From Arcticibacter sp045629565 (GTDB lineage Bacteria; Bacteroidota; Bacteroidia; Sphingobacteriales; Sphingobacteriaceae), in contig NZ_JAZQRL010000033.1 of NCBI RefSeq assembly GCF_045629565.1, positions 1-64,000 on the forward strand: a stretch of DNA of 64,000 nucleotides. Direction: 5' to 3'. Positions 51,729 through 59,580 of the stretch are shown here, in pieces. Both the position numbers and the translations under genes were made by a program. The stretch's first letter is position 1. Every line of letters starts with the position of its first letter. Below the pieces are notes generated by a model that was not told the DNA's origin, did not search any database, and worked only from the letters and a program-made list of their open reading frames with translations.

Positions 51729-51822
51729 TTTTTCGCTTAGTTTCCAGGCGAATTTAACTTTCACATTTGAACCGCACAAACTTTGAAGTCTGTTTCATGT
51801 TAAGCTGTAAAATAAAAACGAT

Positions 51823-51942
51823 ATGAATGGATTTTTCAAAACACTAATAGCCGGGTATGGCGCAAAGAAATTAGGAGGTGGATGTTTATCAACCATTGCC
51901 ATTTTTGTGGTGATTTACATGCTCCTTGGGCAATGTAATTGA
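51823..51942 (+). CDS. small membrane peptide, 39 aa
   Basis: ATG at 51823 to TGA at 51940. It reads MNGFFKTLIAGYGAKKLGGG, then a hydrophobic helix (CLSTIAIFVVIYMLLGQCN). The basic glycine-rich start plus one membrane helix looks like a conserved short protein of Sphingobacteriaceae. It is bounded by a convergent gene 5 bp away. Below typical ORF cut-offs. Function unknown. Confidence 0.6.
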   Translation: MNGFFKTLIAGYGAKKLGGGCLSTIAIFVVIYMLLGQCN

Positions 51943-51947
51943 GGTAC

Positions 51948-52250
51948 TCAATCTGCGAGGTTAAGTTTCTTCACTGGCATGTTGTAGAAGTAAGGTGAGA
52001 CAGAATCCAGCTTGGCCACCAGTATTCTCGAGTTCCCCTCCGCCTTAAGTACCGGCATTTTTGAAGGGAAAAGCGGGAGAAAGTTCTTTATTTTGGCAGT
52101 GTTGAAACGTATCTTTCCAAGTACCGAATCTGGTATGCTCTTGAATGGAAAAGGCCTTTCCAGGCCAGATATTCGGCTCTTTTGAGAATACGAATCCTTC
52201 GGACAGCAAATGAATGCCGTAAAGAAGCTGAGGTAAAAGATTATCTTCAT
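51948..52250 (-). CDS. secreted hypothetical protein
   Basis: The ATG at 52250 (MKIIFYLSFFTAFICC) gives 100 aa; a longer frame exists but lacks a signal. A signal peptide is followed by a short region with PFKSIPDSVLGKIRFNT and MPVLKAEGNSRILVAKL. Two cysteines near the cleavage site might mark a lipobox, but it is not canonical. Family unknown. Confidence 0.5.
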   Translation of the reverse strand: MKIIFYLSFFTAFICCPKDSYSQKSRISGLERPFPFKSIPDSVLGKIRFNTAKIKNFLPLFPSKMPVLKAEGNSRILVAKLDSVSPYFYNMPVKKLNLAD

Positions 52251-52412
52251 AATTAACTGATGCAGGACGGAAAGGAATTCCATAAAGATATTAAATTCTG
52301 AACGCTGGTGGTCTTCATGTGAAGAAACTGATGAGCCTAATGTCCTTTTTTGGGAAGCTGAGAAAGGTGTTAACATCTTTCTCAGCTATCACAATACGCA
52401 TCATACTTTTCC

Positions 52413-53825
52413 TTATTCAGACAAAGTCTGCTGATTCCAGTCCATTTTCGCTGATAAGTACATCATGACGGCGACGGTAATAAATAGCCCCACACTTCCG
52501 AAGATCAATGCTAGATCTTGCAATTGAATGATCACAAAAATGAAAATGTAAAAAGTCGTTAAAATACTCCCAAATATCAATGCGGGTTTTCTGCTGTTTA
52601 GGAGCGTCCCAATAAACATGCTGATCAGTAAGACGGTAGATGTGGATGCTAAAAGATAGGCACTATTAAATCCAATCCTTTCACTGAAAGCGAGTAGCAA
52701 TGTATAATAGATGGTCATTGCAGCACCTATTAAGACATACTGTAGAATATGCACCTTCTTTTTATAAAGAAGTTCGGTAAAGAAAAGTGATAAAAACGTT
52801 AACAGAATAATTAAGAAGGAGTACTTGGCTGTTCGCATTGTCTTTTGATACTGATCGATGGGCAATAGAAACTTAACTCCAAAGAATGGTTCGTCTATTT
52901 TCTTTTCCTGAGAGACAGTTTCTGAATGTGGCGGTTCCGTGCCAGTTTCATTGCTTGTATTAAGCCTGGTGTTGTCTGCGATCCATTGTTGTGGATAAGG
53001 CCGGTTGAAGAAGGGAATTTTCCACTGGGCACTAAATGCATTGTTGTCAACTTTTTGTTTCTCAGGCAGGTATCGCCCTGTGAAACTGGGGTCAGGCCAG
53101 GAGCCCTCTATATTTACTTCAGTATTCTTTCCAAGATGTAAGAAGTTAAGCTCCGTGCTTCCCCGTAAATCCAGGACGAAGCTAAACGTTAGGGATGTCT
53201 TCTTTTCTTTGCTCAGATCAGGCACGATGATCAGGTTATTCGTGAACAGCTCAAGATTGGCGAAATCAGGTTCCACACCATATTGACGATTATCCAGCTG
53301 AATAGTAGGGTTATTCTTCAGTCCTTTTAGGTCACTTAAGCCTATGACAACTTTCGCCTTGTTCCATACTATGCCCTCGGGGTTAATGCCTGATTTTGCC
53401 AATTCAAGTGGAGAGAAGCTTCCAGATACGTTGACTTTCGCATTATATACCACTGCATCGAATATGCCGCGGTGCCTTACCTCAGGTTCAACCTTACTGC
53501 TGATACTGAGTTTTTCGGGAAGAATATACACGTTGGTTAGCATTTCTTCGTGCGAAACTTTTCCAGAAGCATCTGTGACCTGCTTGACGGTGCGGTAGGG
53601 AAGTATCATAACAGGTCCTTGAAGTAATTGGCTTGATGACCATTTGTCTGAAATATCTTTAAGCACTTCGTCATGGCGGCTTTGCCGCTCTCTGATCAGG
53701 CTCTGAATCCATTCTGAGGGAATAAGAAGCAACAGCGTAAGAAATCCGATAATGCCGAGCTTGAACAAAACTGAATCTCCGATCCAGCTTACGAGTCCAC
53801 TTGTTTTTGAGAGGTTATTTTCCAT
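52413..53825 (-). CDS. creD: cell envelope integrity protein CreD
   Basis: The ATG at 53825 gives 470 aa. One N-terminal helix (LFKLGIIGFLTLLLLIP) is followed by a large periplasmic domain containing RHDEVLKDISDKWSSSQLL and GPVMILPYR, and about five C-terminal membrane helices. It belongs to the CreD family (inner-membrane protein tied to envelope stress and colicin tolerance). It is the third gene of a leftward unit led by a membrane protein and a winged-helix regulator, and it has its own copy of the operator. Confidence 0.93.
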   Translation of the reverse strand: MENNLSKTSGLVSWIGDSVLFKLGIIGFLTLLLLIPSEWIQSLIRERQSRHDEVLKDISDKWSSSQLLQGPVMILPYRTVKQVTDASGKVSHEEMLTNVYILPEKLSISSKVEPEVRHRGIFDAVVYNAKVNVSGSFSPLELAKSGINPEGIVWNKAKVVIGLSDLKGLKNNPTIQLDNRQYGVEPDFANLELFTNNLIIVPDLSKEKKTSLTFSFVLDLRGSTELNFLHLGKNTEVNIEGSWPDPSFTGRYLPEKQKVDNNAFSAQWKIPFFNRPYPQQWIADNTRLNTSNETGTEPPHSETVSQEKKIDEPFFGVKFLLPIDQYQKTMRTAKYSFLIILLTFLSLFFTELLYKKKVHILQYVLIGAAMTIYYTLLLAFSERIGFNSAYLLASTSTVLLISMFIGTLLNSRKPALIFGSILTTFYIFIFVIIQLQDLALIFGSVGLFITVAVMMYLSAKMDWNQQTLSE

Positions 53826-53841
53826 GTTTAAACAATAAAGT

Positions 53842-53858
53842 ACTTTGAGATTCAAAGT
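53842..53858. promoter_or_regulatory. operator ACTTTG-N5-CAAAGT before creD
   Basis: ACTTTG (53842-53847) and CAAAGT (53853-53858) flank AGATT. It lies 17 bp upstream of the creD start, between creD and the regulator gene. The same element with the same spacing occurs at 54802. Confidence 0.75.
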
Positions 53859-53875
53859 GTTTAATTAAAAAAATA

Positions 53876-54178
53876 TTAAGTTTTCTGGTTCTTGATTAAA
53901 CTTTCCAGGGCTTCTAAATGCTTCATAAAAGCTTCCCGTCCGCTCTGTGAAACAATGTACTGAGTATTTGGCTTACGGCCTATGAAGCTTTTACGCACCG
54001 TGATATAACCTTCTTTTTCAAGTGCTTTAAGATGAGAGGCAAGGTTACCATCGGTGGCAGCCAGCAGTTCCTTGAGTGAGTTGAAGTCATATGTTTCGTT
54101 AGCTACCAACACGCTCATGATCTGAAGTCTTAGCCTGTTTTCAAAGGCTTTATCAAATTGTTCCAGGGTTATCTTCAC
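53876..54178 (-). CDS. winged-helix transcriptional regulator of the creD unit
   Basis: A 100-aa protein of the type that accompanies creD in Bacteroidota. HTH: LRLQIMSVLVANETYDFNSL and ATDGNLASHLKALEKEGY, wing KSFIGRKPNTQYIVS, read in parts. It has no sensor domain. It overlaps the preceding gene by 4 bp and precedes creD. The operators on either side of the unit suggest it regulates the operon, including itself. Confidence 0.9.
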   Translation of the reverse strand: MKITLEQFDKAFENRLRLQIMSVLVANETYDFNSLKELLAATDGNLASHLKALEKEGYITVRKSFIGRKPNTQYIVSQSGREAFMKHLEALESLIKNQKT

Positions 54179-54795
54179 TGCTTATATTTGAAGTGCATGA
54201 TGAAACCATAAAGGATATGAAGTAACCCGAATCCTATTATCCAGAAAAGCAAACCCGATCCGGGGATCCAGGCACATAGTAGTCCCAGCAATATCTCCAA
54301 TACACCCAGCCATCTGACATCAGAGAATGTATAATGACTCCCGGATACCAGTGCCAGTCCGTAAAATATAAGACAAGCCGGAATGATCAGCCAATACTCT
54401 GCTCGCAGCAAAAGTAGGATGATGAAGATACCTCCGGTAATAAGAGGTAAGGCAATACTGGTAAGTAGTCGTTGGCTGGCGGGATGCCAGGATGCTTCAC
54501 CCTTTTTCCTCGACTGGCGCAGGCTGAGAATAACACATGTTGATATGGACAGAAAAAGGACTGCCAGGGCAATGAGGACAAGCTGGAGCACAATGCCTGA
54601 ATGGACTACATACCCGTGCGGGATATGGCCGCCAACTTCGTGCTGTTGAAAAAGTCTTTGAGCATAGAAAGCGCCAGCCAGTGCATAAACACCTGCCAGT
54701 ACACCTGATAGACCGCTTAGCGAAATGAACTTTGACGACCGCTCCATAAGAGATCTTATAGAGGAGAGTTCTGAATAGATGCTTTCTTCTTTCAT
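54175..54795 (-). CDS. membrane protein, first gene of the creD unit
   Basis: A 206-aa protein with about six membrane helices (FISLSGLSGVLAGVYALAGA, VLQLVLIALAVLFLSIST and others). The N-terminal cytosolic stretch is short. Its stop overlaps the regulator's start by 4 bp (ATGA). It may transmit envelope signals to the regulator; the family is not characterised. Confidence 0.8.
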   Translation of the reverse strand: MKEESIYSELSSIRSLMERSSKFISLSGLSGVLAGVYALAGAFYAQRLFQQHEVGGHIPHGYVVHSGIVLQLVLIALAVLFLSISTCVILSLRQSRKKGEASWHPASQRLLTSIALPLITGGIFIILLLLRAEYWLIIPACLIFYGLALVSGSHYTFSDVRWLGVLEILLGLLCAWIPGSGLLFWIIGFGLLHILYGFIMHFKYKQ

Positions 54796-54801
54796 TAAAG
54801 T

Positions 54802-54818
54802 ACTTTGTTATTCAAAGT
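54802..54818. promoter_or_regulatory. operator ACTTTG-N5-CAAAGT before the creD unit
   Basis: ACTTTG (54802-54807) and CAAAGT (54813-54818) flank TTATT, 6 bp upstream of the first gene's start. The surrounding AAAGTACTTTG is also shared with the element at 53842. Confidence 0.75.
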
Positions 54819-54878
54819 AAACTAAATTAGTTCAGACATACAAGATAATATCGAAAAATACTCAAATGAAGGAGAGCG

Positions 54879-55505
54879 TTATTGGTCTTGGTTGAGCTTG
54901 ATGGTTTTTGGGTCATACGTGAAATAGCTTTCAACAGCATCGGAGTTCATGGCATGCACTGAAAGTGCTTTAATTGTGCTCTTTACAATTTCCGCAGATA
55001 TACCCCTTGATCTCGAATCAAAAAATTTGACAGTATCCCCTGTGGATCCGATGCGATATTGGGACCGAAGTTGTATATCCGGATAGGCTGCCTGGAAGCG
55101 ATCGAGCGTGCTGCCTACACTCATCCCATCTGGCGTTTTAAACTTTCCGGCAGTGGTTCTGATCTGTTTAACACTCTTGACCATCATGGTACTGTCCTTG
55201 TATGATGAATATATCGAGATCTCTGTTTCTTCTTTTCCTGAAAGATTTTCATCATACCAAATACCCCAGGCTTTACCCATAGCTGCGTCTCCCGCATCCG
55301 GTTCACCCATTATGTTTGCTACCGCTGTCATGTCTTGTCCGATGAACAGATCACCAATTGATTTCCCCGGAATGATGAGTTCTGCTTGGGGTGTGTTGGA
55401 TGTCGCTGCGGTATCAGGACTACTGGTTTTGGAACCGGATGAATTGGATTGGCAGGCAGATAGGGTAGCGCCAAGTATCAGGAGGGCTGTTTTTGATAGT
55501 TTCAT
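54879..55505 (-). CDS. lipoprotein of unknown function
   Basis: A 208-aa lipoprotein: signal peptide and lipobox LSAC (Cys 18), then a serine/threonine-rich linker. The core begins ELIIPGKSIGDLFIGQD, continues DAAMGKAWGIWYDENL and ends with a TVKFFDSRSRGISAEI beta region. The repeated GxSxGDLxIGQ-type segments are common in small Bacteroidota lipoproteins of unknown role. It lies upstream of GH25, divergent. Confidence 0.75.
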   Translation of the reverse strand: MKLSKTALLILGATLSACQSNSSGSKTSSPDTAATSNTPQAELIIPGKSIGDLFIGQDMTAVANIMGEPDAGDAAMGKAWGIWYDENLSGKEETEISIYSSYKDSTMMVKSVKQIRTTAGKFKTPDGMSVGSTLDRFQAAYPDIQLRSQYRIGSTGDTVKFFDSRSRGISAEIVKSTIKALSVHAMNSDAVESYFTYDPKTIKLNQDQ

Positions 55506-55594
55506 AGTCTTACAACATCAAACTGAGATGGTATGTTTATCGGCGCAGAGCTGAAGTTATCAAACAGATTGTCGTTAAAAGTCGTCATCTTTTC

Positions 55595-55602
55595 TACATT
55601 TG
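55595..55602 (+). promoter_or_regulatory. -7 box TACATTTG of the GH25 gene
   Basis: TACATTTG ends 5 bp before a GTG at 55608. It argues for the GTG start, since the longer frame from 55533 would begin upstream of the promoter. Confidence 0.6.
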
Positions 55603-55607
55603 CAGCC

Positions 55608-56495
55608 GTGCCACCACGATCAAATACATCGCCGAAAAAACGCTCCGTTAAGAAGGGGAGAGGAACCAGCAAGCCAAGAGGAAGAAGGAAGCAAAGAACC
55701 AGATGGCCGCTTGCTTTGAAGTTATTTATTGCCGCGATCGTGATAATTACGCTTTCTCCGCTCTATTACGGCTATGTCTTAAAAACGTTTACCTCATCGT
55801 GGCAGTGGATTAAAGATATTGGCGAAGACCCATTTTACCGCAGTTATTCCAGGTTCGGAATTAAGATTCCGAAAGGCTATGTCATACACGGTATAGATGT
55901 ATCTTACGCTCAAGGGCAAATAGACTGGCATAAAGTTAGGGAGATGAAAGATGGCGATGTAGAAATTACCTTTGCTTTCATTAAGGCTACTGAAGGACTC
56001 TTAACAGTAGATCCATATTTTAAAAGAAATTGGCGTGAAGCCGCAAAAACAGGAATTATATGCGGAGCATATCATTATTTCAGGCCTAAGAAAAGCGGAA
56101 CAAAGCAAGCCCGCTTTTTTCTGCAAACGGCAAGTGTAGAGCAGGGAGATCTCCCGCTTGTCGTTGACGTGGAGACGCTTGACGGGAAAGATCCGGCAGT
56201 AATGCGTAAGGAATTAAGGGCTTTTGTTGAGCATATCCAGGCAAAGACAAAAGTGAAACCGGTCATATATTCGGGATTGAGTTTTTATCACGATTACCTG
56301 CAGGGGTACTTTGACGATCACATCTTGTGGATCGCCCACTATCACAGAGAGGAGCTTCGGATTAGAAAGGGGCATACCTGGCATTTCTGGCAGCATTCTG
56401 ATAGGGGTAAAGTTAGCGGGATCAATCATGCAGTGGATTTTAACGTTTTCAATGGCGACAGCTCTTCACTAAAAAAATTGCTGATAAGAAAGTAA
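55608..56495 (+). CDS. GH25 family lysozyme, membrane-anchored
   Basis: GTG start at 55608 (295 aa). The basic cytosolic tail (RGRRKQRTRWPLALK) and one membrane helix (LFIAAIVIITLSPLYYGYVL) are followed by the muramidase domain: YVIHGIDVSYAQGQIDW, FAFIKATEG, and the catalytic D187-V-E189 in VVDVETLDG. It would cleave the muramic acid linkages of the wall from the periplasmic side. The CDF gene starts 6 bp after it. Confidence 0.9.
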   Translation: MPPRSNTSPKKRSVKKGRGTSKPRGRRKQRTRWPLALKLFIAAIVIITLSPLYYGYVLKTFTSSWQWIKDIGEDPFYRSYSRFGIKIPKGYVIHGIDVSYAQGQIDWHKVREMKDGDVEITFAFIKATEGLLTVDPYFKRNWREAAKTGIICGAYHYFRPKKSGTKQARFFLQTASVEQGDLPLVVDVETLDGKDPAVMRKELRAFVEHIQAKTKVKPVIYSGLSFYHDYLQGYFDDHILWIAHYHREELRIRKGHTWHFWQHSDRGKVSGINHAVDFNVFNGDSSSLKKLLIRK

Positions 56496-56501
56496 GAACG
56501 T

Positions 56502-57308
56502 ATGAAAAAAACAACATTTGATATACCAAAGATGGACTGCGCGGCCGAAGAGCAAATGATTAGGATGAAGTTTGATGGAGATCCTGAGATAGTGAAACTG
56601 GACTTTAACCTGGCGCAGAGGAGACTGGAAGTTTACCACAACGGAGAACCGACTGCAGTTGCAAATAGGTTAAGCGAACTGAATTTTGGCTCCAGACTCG
56701 TGGATTCGGTGCTGGTTGAAAGGTCGGATCAAGGTGACCTTCGGGCTATTAATGCAAAAAAAGAAAGGAAGATGCTCTGGGCAGTTCTTTTCATCAATGC
56801 AGGTGCATTTGTATTGGAAATGGTGACAGGTCTGGTTGCTAAGTCAATGGGTCTTGTTGCTGATAGTTTGGACATGCTGGCAGATGCCTTTGTGTATTCA
56901 TTAAGCCTTTACGCGGTTGGAAAAGCAGCCGGCAGTAAGAAGAAAATCGCAGCGATAAGCGGATATATGCAGCTGTTGCTGGCTCTGGTCGGAATGATCG
57001 AAGTCTTGCGTCGCTTCATAGGACAGGAAGAAGCGCCAGACTTTGGATTTATGATTGTTATTTCAATTATTGCTCTTGCAGGAAACGCTGTTTCTCTCTA
57101 CCTGATACAACGAGCGAACAGCAGAGAAGCGCATATGCAGGCAAGCTACATATTTACTTCCAATGACGTAATTGTAAATCTAGGAGTAATTCTTGCCGGA
57201 GTGCTTGTTTACTTTACAGGATCCAAAATTCCCGATCTGTTGATCGGCGCAATGGTGTTTGCGATCGTGGCAAGGGGAGCATTTCGCATCTTGAAGTTGG
57301 CTAAATAG
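56502..57308 (+). CDS. CDF-family cation transporter with N-terminal HMA domain
   Basis: A 268-aa transporter. The first 70 residues form an HMA-like domain (PKMDCAAEEQMIRMKF) that presents a single cysteine. Five or six membrane helices follow. In helix 2 the motif reads VADSLDMLADAFVYSL, and in helix 5 SNDVIVNLGVI; Asp/Asn replace the usual His at some sites. It is expected to export a divalent metal by proton exchange. It is coupled to GH25 by 6 bp. Confidence 0.9.
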   Translation: MKKTTFDIPKMDCAAEEQMIRMKFDGDPEIVKLDFNLAQRRLEVYHNGEPTAVANRLSELNFGSRLVDSVLVERSDQGDLRAINAKKERKMLWAVLFINAGAFVLEMVTGLVAKSMGLVADSLDMLADAFVYSLSLYAVGKAAGSKKKIAAISGYMQLLLALVGMIEVLRRFIGQEEAPDFGFMIVISIIALAGNAVSLYLIQRANSREAHMQASYIFTSNDVIVNLGVILAGVLVYFTGSKIPDLLIGAMVFAIVARGAFRILKLAK

Positions 57309-57323
57309 TGCTCAATACATATT

Positions 57324-57533
57324 ATGCATAAGTTCAAAGCAGTACTACAGATCATTGGAATTAATCCTTTAGCCCATTCAGACCCAAGGGTAAAGACAAT
57401 CACTTACGTCAACCGACCTGTGCTTTTCCGTATGGGGCACCGAATTTTCAGGAAGAACCAGGGTTTATATGTTATTAATGAAGGCAGTCAACTCCGGTAT
57501 GATCTTAGGATGCAAGCCCAGATCACTGTTTGA
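57324..57533 (+). pseudogene. possible remnant of a DUF1905-like gene
   Basis: The frame starts MHKFKAVLQIIGINP, the N-terminal strand expected of DUF1905 proteins, but the following segment does not match the family and the frame then runs into the 3' end of the neighbouring hydrolase gene. Only about 15 residues are recognisable. It may be a decayed gene start left by a deletion, or chance similarity. Confidence 0.3.
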
Positions 57534-58739
57534 GTAAGTCGCAAAATTGAGCTGCCTGTCTGCCGGCGCCTCTTTTAATATATGGCTCATGCCCTCAATA
57601 AGCACCAGCTTGGCCTTTGGTTGAGCCCTTTTAAGCAGGGTCGCGTTTTCGACGCTTACCTGAATGTCATTCGTTCCCTGTACAATTAGCACAGGCGCCC
57701 TGAGCTTTGAGAGTTCTGACCCGGGATCGTATTGCATCCATGATCGCATGTAAGGCTGGATGGACGGCCGGAAATGTATTTCAAACCCGTTTGTTAACTT
57801 TTGGCCCAGAGGCTTCCCCGACTTGATAGTATCCAGAACTGCCACCGCCATTTTATAGTCATCAGACGAGAGAGCATCTTTGAACTGCGATTTCATGACA
57901 GCATCGGCCGGAAGGCCTAATCCTGCCAGCGATATAAAACCATCAACGTTTTCCAGCTGGCTGGCCATGATACCGACTAAAGATCCTTCACTATGGCCCG
58001 CAACGATAACTTTTGAAAAACGGGTATCGCTTTTCAGAAGCCTGATCAATGCGGCAGCGTCGGCAACCATATCATCAAAAGTGAATTCGGCCTCGGTTCG
58101 CGAACTTGTACTCTGGCCAACTCCTCGTTTATCGTACCGGAGTACCGCAATGTTTTTTGCCCTTAACGCATCGCTGATCCTGGACAAGTAGTTAGGTTTC
58201 CCGTTAATCAAAATAGAATTTCCGTTTCTGTCAGTGGGGCCTGATCCAGCAATTAACAGTACCACTGGCACCTTGCCTGATAATCTGGGAACAGAAAGGG
58301 TACCTTTCAACTCGGAAGTAGGGGTGTTCACGCTTACGGCGCTTTCATCTTCGCTAACAGTTGTTTGCTGACGTTTGTCAGCGTTTACATAAAAGCCGGC
58401 GAGCTTGTTGTTGTTATCAAAATGCAAATACAGTACCGGACCAGACTTCTCGAAGGTGCATATATAGCTCGTGATACCCCTTTCCGAGCTAAAGAATTCG
58501 CTGTTGAGTAATTTTCCAAACTGACTTTTCAGCTGGTTTATGACTGAAGGAACGTTAGCTGGCTGAATACTTTTTTTTATTTCGTCGGAGAACAGCTTAT
58601 ACAGGCTGTCCGCTTCGCCAGCATTGTAGCCACTCACAAATTGGTCGGCTAAATTTTTTTTGACTGCCGTATCCTGAGGAAAACCGTTCAACAGGGAAAG
58701 AGCCATTATAGCTGTAAGAAGAAGTTGCTTTATGTACAT
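57465..58739 (-). CDS. secreted alpha/beta hydrolase with DUF3887 domain
   Basis: A 424-aa protein. A signal peptide (LLLTAIMALSLLNGF) is followed by a DUF3887 domain (about 25-115) and an alpha/beta hydrolase (about 140-424): VLLIAGSGPTDRNG oxyanion region, nucleophile in VAGHSEGSLVG and the His in GMSHILKEA. The substrate is unknown. It is monocistronic. Confidence 0.9.
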   Translation of the reverse strand: MYIKQLLLTAIMALSLLNGFPQDTAVKKNLADQFVSGYNAGEADSLYKLFSDEIKKSIQPANVPSVINQLKSQFGKLLNSEFFSSERGITSYICTFEKSGPVLYLHFDNNNKLAGFYVNADKRQQTTVSEDESAVSVNTPTSELKGTLSVPRLSGKVPVVLLIAGSGPTDRNGNSILINGKPNYLSRISDALRAKNIAVLRYDKRGVGQSTSSRTEAEFTFDDMVADAAALIRLLKSDTRFSKVIVAGHSEGSLVGIMASQLENVDGFISLAGLGLPADAVMKSQFKDALSSDDYKMAVAVLDTIKSGKPLGQKLTNGFEIHFRPSIQPYMRSWMQYDPGSELSKLRAPVLIVQGTNDIQVSVENATLLKRAQPKAKLVLIEGMSHILKEAPADRQLNFATYSNSDLGLHPKIIPELTAFINNI

Positions 58740-59038
58740 TTTGTAATGATTGTAATAGTTATAGCGTTAGTTAAAGCTTGCCATGTAAGATACCAGAAGT
58801 GTTAGTTCTCCTGTAAAGCCTGACTAGCTATTTTACTAATGTATGGGTAGGCTTATTGGACACCAGACATTAGTGAAAGCACGCTTGCATTCCGTAAAAA
58901 TAGACGCGCACGACTTGGTTAAAGTATTGCAATATCAAGAAAAAACTCAGTACTGCAAACAAAGAAGTGAACTGTAAACAAGTTTACTTGAAATATTTGG
59001 CCTTTCGAAACTTTCGAAATCTCCTGAAGAGACTTCTG
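58740..59038. other. intergenic region, about 300 bp
   Basis: It lies upstream of the leftward hydrolase gene and downstream of the leftward NTF2-like gene. One small palindrome (GTAAAC-AA-GTTTAC, about 58974-58987) is present. No coding frame, promoter box or RNA was recognised. Confidence 0.4.
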
Positions 59039-59380
59039 TTATATCACAAATGCTCTCAACTCTGCCATCTTCCCATCCCGAAATGTCCAGACATCACAAT
59101 AGGAGTAATCGACCATGTTTCCCTCCTCATTTTTCAAACTGATTGTTCCTACTGCTGTTACAAAGTCTTGTTCGGCAATTAAGATTTCAACCGTGAATTT
59201 TGGAGGTTCCACATACGCCTTCGTTATATACTGCCTAACAGCTTCTTTCCCTACCAATTGCTTATCTCCAATAAACGTCCATATGGTATCATCCGAGCAA
59301 AAGGTAAGAAATTCTTCGATATCACCTCTTATAACAGCAGCGTTTGCCTGTTCTAGTATAATTTTATTGTTCGATTTCAT
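59039..59380 (-). CDS. NTF2-like (SnoaL) family protein
   Basis: A 113-aa cone-shaped barrel protein of the SnoaL/NTF2-like type: FLTFCSDDTIWTFIGDKQLVGKEAV, TAVGTISLKNEEGN and YCDVWTFRDGKMAELRAFV, read in parts. Such proteins are small-molecule isomerases, hydrolases or binders; the ligand is unknown. Confidence 0.85.
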   Translation of the reverse strand: MKSNNKIILEQANAAVIRGDIEEFLTFCSDDTIWTFIGDKQLVGKEAVRQYITKAYVEPPKFTVEILIAEQDFVTAVGTISLKNEEGNMVDYSYCDVWTFRDGKMAELRAFVI

Positions 59381-59580
59381 TATTTTCTTGTTTGTGTAGA
59401 ATAGAGCTGAGTGATCATTAATTAATTCTTTTTGCCTGTAATTGTTTGCCGTGATGAGGATCAGGCTGTTAGCCCTATGTCATAATTTATGCATACATTG
59501 TAGAGCATTTTCTCGCCGGAAGATGCTTTTTACACAAATCTACCTGCCTGTGGTTAAAATCCAGGAGCAGTAATAATCAA

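Noticed and set aside
58967..59182. Plus-strand frame near the NTF2-like gene
   Set aside because: It is the reverse of that gene plus flank, with cysteine-rich random composition and no promoter.
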